A stretch of DNA of 15,531 bases from Bacteriovorax stolpii (GTDB lineage: Bacteria > Bdellovibrionota > Bacteriovoracia > Bacteriovoracales > Bacteriovoracaceae), in assembly GCA_945890905.1 (NCBI GenBank), contig CAMDDI010000056.1, positions 1 through 15,531 of the forward strand, given 5' to 3'. The notes beneath the pieces are model-generated. The model was given only the letters and a program-made list of their open reading frames with translations. It did no database searches and was not told the origin of the DNA. The translations under genes were made by a program, and so were the position numbers. Positions 1 through 6,935 of this stretch are shown here, one piece after another. Position 1 is the first letter of the stretch. The number at the start of each line of letters is the position of its first letter.

Positions 1-55
1 GTGGTGAAAATTGGGGTTATTTGGTAATTTTTACTCAAATTTCAAAGGGATCATA

Positions 56-547
56 ATGAAACTTCAAGAGCTTATCGACGCATCAGAATTGGACATGGAT
101 ATTGACCAGATTAAGGCCTTCTTTCTAGGTGTTCTATGTGCCGAAAAACCGATGAATTTCGCCAAGACTTTAGAGGAGCTTTTATCAGAAGTTCCTGAAG
201 CAAAAGCGAGCCTTGAAGGGGAATTAAAAAAACTTTGGGATGAACTTCAAGGTAATGTCGTAAAAGGTCTGCAAGGCATGTTTCCGGCCAATAAAGATGT
301 GAAGGTTTTTCTTGAGACGGCTCAGAATCATTTGGATTATTTCTTAACTTCTATGAGTCTTTCCGGAACAAATTCTGAATCAGCGAAGAATGAAGAATTG
401 GCGGAGTTAATTGAAGAGCTGGAAGATATGATCGCAGATTTTGAAGAGTATCTTTCAGATGCCAAAGCTTCAAAGTCTGATGGGGATGACTTTAAAGAAT
501 TTTTAAATGAGACTTGGGCAGAATACATAGAGAGCAAAAAAGCATAA
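56..547 (+). CDS. UPF0149/YecA-like small acidic protein
   Basis: The product is 163 residues, acidic and mostly helical, with no signal peptide or membrane segment, so it is probably cytosolic. The start at 56 is chosen because AAGGGA (45-50) sits six bases upstream. An open frame reaches back to 11 but has no ribosome binding site. The pattern resembles the UPF0149 (YgfB/YecA) family. An early 'IKAFFLGVLCAEKPM' segment is like the family's 'GFL-GLLCA', a central 'FLETAQNHLDYFLTSM' is like its 'F...W..GFL.GL', and a glutamate-rich helix 'ELAELIEELEDM' follows. The C-terminal part has no Cys/His metal-binding (SEC-C) tail, so it is closer to YgfB than to YecA. The molecular role of such proteins is poorly known. 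The family call rests on pattern only. A shared terminator closes it against the convergent downstream gene. Confidence 0.55.
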   Translation: MKLQELIDASELDMDIDQIKAFFLGVLCAEKPMNFAKTLEELLSEVPEAKASLEGELKKLWDELQGNVVKGLQGMFPANKDVKVFLETAQNHLDYFLTSMSLSGTNSESAKNEELAELIEELEDMIADFEEYLSDAKASKSDGDDFKEFLNETWAEYIESKKA

Positions 548-580
548 AAAAAAGCCTCAGTTTCCTGAGGCTTTTTTTTA
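546..580. terminator. Bidirectional intrinsic terminator
   Basis: A perfect 7-bp stem GCCTCAG (554-560) / CTGAGGC (565-571) has loop TTTC. It is preceded by an A tract (546-553) and followed by a T tract (572-579), so it works as a rho-independent terminator on either strand. It separates two convergent genes whose stops are 37 bp apart. Confidence 0.92.
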
Positions 581-584
581 ATAA

Positions 585-1112
585 TTATTCAATCCAACCG
601 TATAAATATTCGTTACCACCTTTGGCCACAATGACATTACCCACCTGTCTAAAGGTATAACCAGATGCTTGACCTTTGAATTTAAATGAGATTTCTCCGG
701 TTGATGCAGTTGAAAATTCACCCGTGTAAGCAGGCATCATGCAAGAATTTGCATTAGTACATAGAATTGTTACTCTCGTTTCATTCGTTCTCTCTGGCTG
801 AGCAGGAAAAAGAGGTCCACGTGCAGGGATAGCGGCAGTGGTTACAGTCTGTTTGAAAAGATAAAGCTGACTTGCACTACCAAGATGTTCAAGTGTGGTA
901 TTTGATTTAATGGCCAGATTGAGAATAATCACTTTTGACTTAGCTTGAGTTGCTAATGTTTTAATAATCTCTGGTGAGAAATTCTGAGCAGTATTAAAAG
1001 CGCGCTCAATAGTAATGTAAGGAGATTCAGAATTATTGAAGCTGATTGCCTCTGCAAAAGATGTAGAAATCATGGAAGTAAACAAGCTCAACGCTAAAGC
1101 GAACTTTTTCAT
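585..1112 (-). CDS. Exported protein of unknown function (175 aa)
   Basis: The protein begins with a classical Sec signal peptide: MKKF, a hydrophobic stretch, then 'STSFA' before Glu21, so residues 1-20 are probably removed. The mature part of about 155 residues is beta-prone and rich in Thr, Ser and Ala. It has two cysteines seven residues apart near residues 118-125 (CTNANSC) that could form a disulfide. The start is supported by AGGAA about six bases upstream of the ATG at 1112. I recognise no family. It appears monocistronic, with about 94 bp separating it from queC upstream on the same strand. A periplasmic or outer-surface location is inferred only from the signal peptide, and there is no lipobox cysteine. 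Confidence 0.7.
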   Translation of the reverse strand: MKKFALALSLFTSMISTSFAEAISFNNSESPYITIERAFNTAQNFSPEIIKTLATQAKSKVIILNLAIKSNTTLEHLGSASQLYLFKQTVTTAAIPARGPLFPAQPERTNETRVTILCTNANSCMMPAYTGEFSTASTGEISFKFKGQASGYTFRQVGNVIVAKGGNEYLYGWIE

Positions 1113-1206
1113 AAAATTTCCTGGTAAAAGTAAATGTTGGGACCTTATAGGTCGTCCATTTATTTTTCTCCATGAGAATTTTTAATCTATGTAAAAATGT
1201 AATAAT

Positions 1207-1914
1207 TTAGGCAATTAGATTGAGGATTTTGTCTCGATAAGAGAACTTCACTTGAGGGTTTTCGAGGGCAAAAATCTTAAGTCCAGTGTTCCGAAGCTTA
1301 CAGGCAGGGCACTTGAAGCAGCCCTCTTTCTCAAGACCTTCATAGCAAGTTATGGTGTTTTCCAATAGATATTCGATCAAACCTAATTTGAGTCCTAACT
1401 CCATACTCTCTTTCTTATTCATCATCACTAATGGCGTTCTGATCTCAAATGTTGGATCCGCAAAATCTAAACGAAGGGCCGATTGAACTAAATCCATATA
1501 CTCTCTTGAGCAATCTCGATATCCCGAATTCGCAGCCTCAAGCTCCATAACTCCCATATAAATGCACTTGGCACCTAAAGAATAAGCGTGAATAGCGGCC
1601 ACTCTTGCCATCAAACCATTGCGGCCTACCACAAGAGTATTCGGTGCCTTTCCAGCTTCATGCTTGATCGCTTCTTTATTTCCAATAAGAGCACTCTCTG
1701 TAATTTGAGAGAGGCAATTGAGATCCAGTTCCGTGTGATCAACTTTAAGATGTGAACAAATCTCTCTTGCACGTTCTAATTCTATTGAGTGGCGCTGGTG
1801 ATAGGAAAATGAAACGGAGAGAACATTCTCTGCTCCAAATTCTTTAACTGCCAGGGCCAAACATAAACTAGAATCCATTCCACCTGAATGAACAACGAGA
1901 GCTTTTTTTTTCAT
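1207..1914 (-). CDS. queC: 7-cyano-7-deazaguanine synthase QueC
   Basis: QueC is the ATP-dependent cytosolic enzyme that turns 7-carboxy-7-deazaguanine plus ammonia into preQ0, the precursor of queuosine in tRNA (and, in some bacteria, of deazaguanine DNA modification). The PP-loop SGGMDSS lies at residues 10-16. Residues 'GRNGLMARVAAIHA' and the downstream 'YRDCSREYMDLVQSAL' match the family. The C-terminal zinc site is C-x8-C-x2-C-x2-C (CYEG...CFKCPACK). At 235 residues it has normal length. The ATG at 1914 is chosen over an open frame running up to 1938, because MKKKALVVHSGGMDSS is the usual family N terminus. That ATG also overlaps the galE stop as TAATG, which implies translational coupling. 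No other queuosine gene is visible here, so its place in this operon looks incidental. Confidence 0.95.
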   Translation of the reverse strand: MKKKALVVHSGGMDSSLCLALAVKEFGAENVLSVSFSYHQRHSIELERAREICSHLKVDHTELDLNCLSQITESALIGNKEAIKHEAGKAPNTLVVGRNGLMARVAAIHAYSLGAKCIYMGVMELEAANSGYRDCSREYMDLVQSALRLDFADPTFEIRTPLVMMNKKESMELGLKLGLIEYLLENTITCYEGLEKEGCFKCPACKLRNTGLKIFALENPQVKFSYRDKILNLIA

Positions 1915-2891
1915 TAGTAAGGCCGTTTGATTTCCCACTCGTAAGCGGTTTTGATGATGGTGCGAAGATCATTATGTTTCGGTGTCCAAGTAGTTGCCTT
2001 GCGGAGTTTATCGCTGTTGGCGATAAGACTTGAAGCATCCCCTGCTCGTCTTGGAAGCTCATCCACTTTGAAATCAACTCCAGTGACTTCTTTAACTAGA
2101 TCAATAACCTGTCTAACGGAATAGCCGTGACCATAACCGCAGTTAAAGGCATCCGATTTTCCTCCTTGCACGAGGTAATCAAGAGCACTGGCGTGGGCGG
2201 AAGCTAGATCTGTTACGTGAATATAATCACGCTCACAAGTTCCATCTGTAGTTGGGTAATCGGTTCCGAAGAGTTGAAGTTTTTCTCGTTTGCCACAAGC
2301 GGCTTCACAAGCAGCTTTGATCAAATGAGTAGCGGCCGGGAATGATTGACCAATTTGGCCTTCAGGATCAGCACCTGAAACGTTGAAGTAGCGAAGGGCC
2401 ACATATTTAAAATCAGGAAATGCGGCACTGGTATCTTTAAGCATGAGCTCAGTCATATATTTTGACCAGCCATAAGGATTTAACGGAGCAATAGGAGTTC
2501 TTTCTCGACAAACACCATCTTCAACCATGCCGTAAATGGCAGCGGTGGATGAGAAAATGAATTTGTTGATTTTATTCTTGTGGCACAGGGAAATGAGTCC
2601 GTGAGAATTGATGGTGTTGTTTTGATAATACCGAATGGGGTCGGATACACTTTCAGGAACCACGATGCTTCCGGCGAAATGCAGAACAGCTTCAAACTTC
2701 TTTTCACCCATGAGTTTATCGAGCTTCTCTTTATCAGCAACATCTCCAACAACAAGCTCACCGAAAGTCACTGCTTCACGAAATCCAGTTGAGAGATTAT
2801 CATACACAGTAATCTCGTGACCAAGTTTACCCAAGGCTTTCACCACGTGAGAGCCAATGTAGCCTGCTCCCCCAGTGATTAAAATACGCAT
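1914..2891 (-). CDS. galE: UDP-glucose 4-epimerase GalE
   Basis: This extended short-chain dehydrogenase interconverts UDP-glucose and UDP-galactose, supplying galactose for surface polysaccharide. The 325-residue length is typical. The NAD-binding GGAGYIGSH lies at residues 7-15 and 'VYDNLSTG' at 29-36. The catalytic YxxxK is Y140-G-W-S-K144, with T116 in 'FSSTAAIYG' at the place of the usual catalytic Ser/Thr. Other family marks are 'RYFNVSGADPEGQIGQ' and 'CERDYIHVTDLASAH'. AAGGAA lies five bases before the ATG. It sits between the YwqK-repeat gene (9-bp gap) and queC (TAATG overlap) in a minus-strand operon. It probably serves the polysaccharide genes to the right, although it is not adjacent to them. 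Confidence 0.95.
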   Translation of the reverse strand: MRILITGGAGYIGSHVVKALGKLGHEITVYDNLSTGFREAVTFGELVVGDVADKEKLDKLMGEKKFEAVLHFAGSIVVPESVSDPIRYYQNNTINSHGLISLCHKNKINKFIFSSTAAIYGMVEDGVCRERTPIAPLNPYGWSKYMTELMLKDTSAAFPDFKYVALRYFNVSGADPEGQIGQSFPAATHLIKAACEAACGKREKLQLFGTDYPTTDGTCERDYIHVTDLASAHASALDYLVQGGKSDAFNCGYGHGYSVRQVIDLVKEVTGVDFKVDELPRRAGDASSLIANSDKLRKATTWTPKHNDLRTIIKTAYEWEIKRPY

Positions 2892-2900
2892 ACTATTTCC

Positions 2901-3680
2901 TTAATTATCAATTCTTTCTTCTTTAATAAGTTGATTGCGAGCAAAGGTCTTCTTACGAAGTAAGCGACCACTATTATCGTAGTATAAACTTTCACCTTCT
3001 AAATTCCCAAATTTATCATAGTTCTCTAAAGATTCCACTTTACCATTATCATGGTATTTCTTAGACTCGCCAACCTTGAATTCACTGGACCAAAGTCCCG
3101 CGGCCACCAGCTGACTCTCCTGAGCTATTTTCCCTGTATTAAAGAAGGTTTTACGGGTTAAGACTGTATTATCACCCAGAGTGGTGTAGTTTGCTTCAGT
3201 TTTTAACTTACCATTTATGTAATACTCTTTTTCCCAAACTGGCTTACGGTTAAGTTCCACTGCCTCAGTCTGCAAAAGCCCGTCTTCAAAAAAGACTTTC
3301 ATCGTTTTTTCTTCACCCACTAAAACAGCGTCCTGATGAACCTTACCACTTGAATATAAAGTCACCAGGTGAACGAGCTTACCTTTGTCGTAAGTCTCTT
3401 TCCTTTTTACATCACCTTTAAAATTTTTAAACACGATCTCGTTGGGTGCATTGAATCCGCAAAATTTGGCATCTTCTTCACCATAAGCTTTCTCCCCACA
3501 TTTGATTTCTTCAATGGATCCGTTTTCATAAAACCGAATATTCATCTTAGGCAATCGCCCTGCGGTCTCGACATATGAAATTTCACGCAAGTTTTTGCCA
3601 GAGCGATCAAAAACTTTGATCAATCCCGTTTCAGTGGATTGTGCCCATGTAAGAGTTGAGAGTAGTAGAAATAAAATCAT
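2901..3680 (-). CDS. Exported YwqK/MORN-like repeat protein
   Basis: The product has 259 residues with a short signal peptide (MILFLLLSTLTWAQ) and is therefore probably periplasmic. The rest is a run of degenerate repeats of the form aromatic-Tyr/Phe-x-x-(N)G-(K/R)-hydrophobic, at about residues 50-57, 109-115, 130-136, 153-160, 179-185, 209-216 and 233-241. These are typical of the YwqK/MORN_2 group. Such repeats form a beta-strand scaffold. The database label 'toxin-antitoxin system YwqK family antitoxin' is not supported here, because there is no partner toxin and the protein is exported. Its ATG overlaps the stop of the cytochrome gene upstream as TAATG, so the two are probably co-translated, which suggests a shared envelope role. 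Two cysteines (C61, C74) could pair. Confidence 0.8.
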   Translation of the reverse strand: MILFLLLSTLTWAQSTETGLIKVFDRSGKNLREISYVETAGRLPKMNIRFYENGSIEEIKCGEKAYGEEDAKFCGFNAPNEIVFKNFKGDVKRKETYDKGKLVHLVTLYSSGKVHQDAVLVGEEKTMKVFFEDGLLQTEAVELNRKPVWEKEYYINGKLKTEANYTTLGDNTVLTRKTFFNTGKIAQESQLVAAGLWSSEFKVGESKKYHDNGKVESLENYDKFGNLEGESLYYDNSGRLLRKKTFARNQLIKEERIDN

Positions 3681-5047
3681 TAAAGTGTCTTGAGATATTC
3701 AATAATCTCAATTTTATTTTCATGAGTTAACGTCTTAAACGACTCATAGTAGTGGCCTTGGTTTGAATGCCCAGCACGAGTTGTATCGTAAGTGCGACGA
3801 GAGATAATATCAAAGGTGCTGACTTTGGTTAAACCTAATTTCTCTTCATCAAAGCGCTCTCTTTCTCCTGCACTTCTCAAAGAGAATTTCTTGGGACGAA
3901 GTTCTGGGCTGCTTAATAAATCATAAACTGTAGGAACAGAAGCATTATGCAAGTACGGGAAGCGTGCCCAGATACCCCAAAGTTTCGGGGCCACATAACC
4001 ATGCTCAGTTCGTCTAACAGATTGAATCACATTATTAAGGGGGTTAGTTTCAATCAAATCATAGAGCTGATCTGTGAGGGCATCTAATCTTTCAGAGTCT
4101 GTTTTAACAACTTTGAGGGGAATATGTTTTGGAGAAGTAAAAATTGGATGACCTTCGAAATCACGTTGGTGATCTCCGTGACAACCCTGACACGACTGCG
4201 TGAAAATCTTATTTCCTGCCTCAGCTTTAACTCTATCAATTTTAAAAGGATAATTCGGAGATAAGAAATCCCCTAAGTAATTTTCCGCTTTATGAACACT
4301 ATCATAGTACTCGCGAACATTTTCTGGAGTCTGACCTGCATAGAGTTCCACAGCAATGGCCCATCCACCAAGCTCGCCGTTACCTTCTCCATCCCAGAAT
4401 GAACCAGTCTTTCTTTTTTCTCCGTATCCCCAAAGGTGTGGAACTTTAACTTGGCCTTTTTTGAAATCAGCAGGCAAAGGAATGTTTTGAATTTTATAAA
4501 ACCAAGACCGAATCAAACTTGTGGCCACAAGACCTTGGGTATCATTACTAATTTTTGAACTGCCTAAGCCTTTAGTGAATTCAAGAGATCTCTCGTGCAT
4601 TTCTTTGAACTTTGGATTTTCATGAGGAAGTTTCCCCCACATGCCCATGGCCAGAGCGGCATCACTACCAATCTGTCCCACATCGATATTTTTATTTCCA
4701 ATACCCACGATAAACTGACCAGCTGCTTTTCCTGAGTGACAAGCAACACAACCTAACACTCCAACTTGCATTCCTTCATAAGGTTCATTAAAAAGACCAC
4801 GCACCTTATTCTCCTGAACAACAAATCCCCAACGCTGATAAAGCGGACCATTAGAACTTGTTCCAATTCCAAGCTTACTCATAGAATCATAAAGTCGAAT
4901 AAGATCCGGAGAAACCGCCATTCCGCGGCCTTTATAAAAGAAATTCAAATTTTTAAAGGCTTCAACAGCTTCCATATGCCGATCTTGACGGACATCTTGA
5001 GCAAATAAAGGTAGGCTAATCAGGAACAAAAAGAATAAGTTTTTCAT
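3680..5047 (-). CDS. RoxA-like di-heme cytochrome c (peroxidase/oxygenase superfamily)
   Basis: A Sec signal peptide (MKNLFFLFLISLPLFAQ) precedes a 438-residue mature periplasmic protein with two covalent heme sites, C100-V-A-C-H104 and C286-Q-G-C-H290. The C-terminal region 'YVAPKLWGIWARFPYLHNASVPTVYDLL' (351-378), 'RPKKF', 'GHSNQGHYY' (427-434) and terminal 'EYLKTL' match the di-heme cytochrome c family. That family includes the rubber oxygenase RoxA and related 'di-heme peroxidase' proteins, in which such motifs surround the second heme. RoxA itself is clearly longer (roughly 650-700 residues from memory), so this is a compact relative and its substrate cannot be named; peroxidase or oxygenase chemistry is inferred. 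It is the first gene of the operon and overlaps the YwqK-repeat gene. Only 49 bp separate it from the divergent glycosyltransferase gene. Confidence 0.82.
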   Translation of the reverse strand: MKNLFFLFLISLPLFAQDVRQDRHMEAVEAFKNLNFFYKGRGMAVSPDLIRLYDSMSKLGIGTSSNGPLYQRWGFVVQENKVRGLFNEPYEGMQVGVLGCVACHSGKAAGQFIVGIGNKNIDVGQIGSDAALAMGMWGKLPHENPKFKEMHERSLEFTKGLGSSKISNDTQGLVATSLIRSWFYKIQNIPLPADFKKGQVKVPHLWGYGEKRKTGSFWDGEGNGELGGWAIAVELYAGQTPENVREYYDSVHKAENYLGDFLSPNYPFKIDRVKAEAGNKIFTQSCQGCHGDHQRDFEGHPIFTSPKHIPLKVVKTDSERLDALTDQLYDLIETNPLNNVIQSVRRTEHGYVAPKLWGIWARFPYLHNASVPTVYDLLSSPELRPKKFSLRSAGERERFDEEKLGLTKVSTFDIISRRTYDTTRAGHSNQGHYYESFKTLTHENKIEIIEYLKTL

Positions 5048-5096
5048 GGCTCAAACCTATCAAAGTCTGAGTGAAATGAACAAGACTTGAGAGACA

Positions 5097-6194
5097 ATGA
5101 AAGAAAGCCCGACCAAAACAGTCTGCCTTTTTAATTCCAACAAAGCTTGGGGCGGCGGCGAGAAATGGCACTACACTGCGGCCAAAGAACTCTCACGTCG
5201 CGGATACCGCACCATTCTCTGTGCCAATCGCGGATCTGAGCTCGCCAAGAAGGCCAACAAAGACAAAATTGATGTTTGGGAGTGGGAAGTCAGCAACCTC
5301 ACCTTCATCAATCCCGTTAAACTCTTTGTTCTCGCCCTGTTTCTTAAAACCAAAAAAGTAGATTCCATTATTTTAAATCTCCCTTCGGATCTTAAGTATG
5401 CAGGGCTTGCGGCCAAGCTTGCTGGGGTGAGGAAGATTATTTATCGCAGAGGGATGCCTCATCCACTTCGAAATACGTGGTTGAACCGTTTCTTATTTCA
5501 GAAAGTTTTGACGGATGTGATTGTGAATTCGAAAGAGATAGGAAGAACTCTTAAGCAAGGTAATGAAGATTGGTTTCCGGAAGATAAGGTAACACTCATC
5601 TATAATGGGATTGATACCAGTAAGGATTTTGATCGCACAAAAAAATTGTATGAAAGACAAGGTGATGAATTCATCATCGGTAATGCAGGCAGACTGACAG
5701 AACAGAAAGGTCAGAAGTATTTAATTGAGATGGCAGAGATTTTAGTAAAAGATAAAGTTAATTTTAAGATTTTAATTGCTGGTGAAGGTGAACTTAAGCA
5801 ATCTCTTCAGAAAATTATTAATGAAAAGAAATTGCAGGAAAGAATTCAATTAATTGGTCACGTTGAAGATATGGCCACTTTCATGAATTCAATCGATGTG
5901 TTTGTATTTCCTTCGTTATTTGAAGGATCTGCCAATACTTTATTAGAGGCTCAGTATTTTGGAAAACCCATTGTAGCCTGGGAAACCAGCTCCAATGGAG
6001 AGATCATTCAAAATAATATTAATGGTTTTTTAGTCCCAACTCAGGACTCCAAACTCTTCACTCAAAAAGTTTCAGAACTTCTATATTCAAAAGACTTATC
6101 TGATAAATTGAAAATGAATGGTGAAAAATTAGTCAAAGAGTTTTTTGATTCTAAAATAACGTGGGCAAAACTCGAACAATTAATTGGTATCTGA
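5097..6194 (+). CDS. Glycosyltransferase family 4 (GT-B fold)
   Basis: This 365-residue cytosolic enzyme should transfer a sugar from an activated nucleotide donor to a growing glycan. The N-terminal acceptor domain opens with 'NSNKAWGGGEKW' (13-24). The C-terminal donor domain has 'GNAGRLTEQKG' (195-205, the conserved Arg and Lys), 'ILIAGEGEL', 'GHVEDM' and the E-x7-E motif E276-GSANTLL-E284. The start has GAGAG just upstream. The acceptor and donor are unknown. The gene ends inside the 3' end of the convergent hydrolase gene (15-bp overlap). Base composition is uneven: the first ~370 bases are GC-richer with C-ending codons, while the rest is AT-rich. It most likely acts in the same surface polysaccharide pathway as galE, ugd, wzy and wzx. 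Confidence 0.88.
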   Translation: MKESPTKTVCLFNSNKAWGGGEKWHYTAAKELSRRGYRTILCANRGSELAKKANKDKIDVWEWEVSNLTFINPVKLFVLALFLKTKKVDSIILNLPSDLKYAGLAAKLAGVRKIIYRRGMPHPLRNTWLNRFLFQKVLTDVIVNSKEIGRTLKQGNEDWFPEDKVTLIYNGIDTSKDFDRTKKLYERQGDEFIIGNAGRLTEQKGQKYLIEMAEILVKDKVNFKILIAGEGELKQSLQKIINEKKLQERIQLIGHVEDMATFMNSIDVFVFPSLFEGSANTLLEAQYFGKPIVAWETSSNGEIIQNNINGFLVPTQDSKLFTQKVSELLYSKDLSDKLKMNGEKLVKEFFDSKITWAKLEQLIGI

Positions 6195-6929
6195 TTGTTC
6201 TAAAATCCTCACCAAATGCCCCATCACAACCCCTCGATTCTCCAAAAACCCATGATCAGTATCAATATCAATTCTCCCAATAGAAATCACTTGAGTCGCC
6301 ATAAAATGATCAGCCACTGATGGTGGCACGACTGTGTCTTGCAATGCCTGAAGAATATGAACCTGGTTTTGTGAAATCCCTGTCGGCTGAAAACAAACCA
6401 AAGGAGAAAATTTAGTTTTCACGATTTCAAACTCGTCTAAGTAGAGATCAAGTAAATTTGCTCGAGATTTAGCTGGGGTTTCTAAAATCAATTCTTGAAC
6501 AAATATCCTCAGTTCTTCTTGATTAGGAATACTCAAAAATGGAGAAAGTAGTACCGCTTTGCTGATAAACTCTGGGACGGATTTAAAGCAATTCCACGCC
6601 ACCAATCCACCCCAACTATGACCAATGATTGAAATAGACTTGTAACTTCCCTTGAGTTCTTCCAAAAGATTTAGAGTGTCCTCAATGGAGTGGACGAAGT
6701 TAAACTCGTTATGGAGATTGTGGTCTAGCCCATTGTAGTGAGGAAGAATGACATCAATTTCAAAATGGTTTGCAAGAAAGTCTGCGATGTCGGAATTTTT
6801 TTCGAAAGGAGTACCGTTGTGTTTTTCTGCTGGAAAACCGTGAAGCATCAGAATCGCTGTTTGGGAGCGTTGAGAATTTTTCGATATTCTCAACGCGTGA
6901 TTCTTAAATTTGAAAATTTCTTTGATCAT
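6180..6929 (-). CDS. Alpha/beta hydrolase, serine-hydrolase type
   Basis: This 249-residue cytosolic protein has the canonical alpha/beta hydrolase marks. 'LMLHGFPAE' (28-35) supplies the oxyanion region, and the nucleophile elbow G103-H-S105-W-G-G holds the catalytic Ser. D198 in 'ALQDTVVPP' and H226 in 'DTDHGFLE' complete a plausible Ser-Asp-His triad. The fold resembles esterases and lipid- or acyl-ester hydrolases, but the substrate cannot be read from sequence. It starts only 6 bp after the ugd stop on the same strand and so is probably co-transcribed with it. That could point to a role in removing acyl or acetyl groups on the polysaccharide, which is inference. The coding region is AT-rich compared with ugd. 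Its 3' end overlaps the convergent GT4 gene. Confidence 0.85.
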   Translation of the reverse strand: MIKEIFKFKNHALRISKNSQRSQTAILMLHGFPAEKHNGTPFEKNSDIADFLANHFEIDVILPHYNGLDHNLHNEFNFVHSIEDTLNLLEELKGSYKSISIIGHSWGGLVAWNCFKSVPEFISKAVLLSPFLSIPNQEELRIFVQELILETPAKSRANLLDLYLDEFEIVKTKFSPLVCFQPTGISQNQVHILQALQDTVVPPSVADHFMATQVISIGRIDIDTDHGFLENRGVVMGHLVRILEQSDTN

Positions 6930-6935
6930 TAATTA

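Noticed and set aside
1141..1153. Inverted repeat GACC-TTATA-GGTC upstream of the exported orphan at 585-1112
   Set aside because: The 4-bp arms are too short to call an operator, although the minus strand TATAAG inside could be a -10 element. No matching -35 was found.
1163..1181. Possible terminator after queC (TTCTC / GAGAA)
   Set aside because: The stem is only five A/T-rich base pairs and lacks a T run in the queC direction.
2901..3680. Toxin-antitoxin system based on the YwqK label
   Set aside because: The protein is exported and no toxin gene adjoins it. The antitoxin name attached to this repeat family is not evidence of function.
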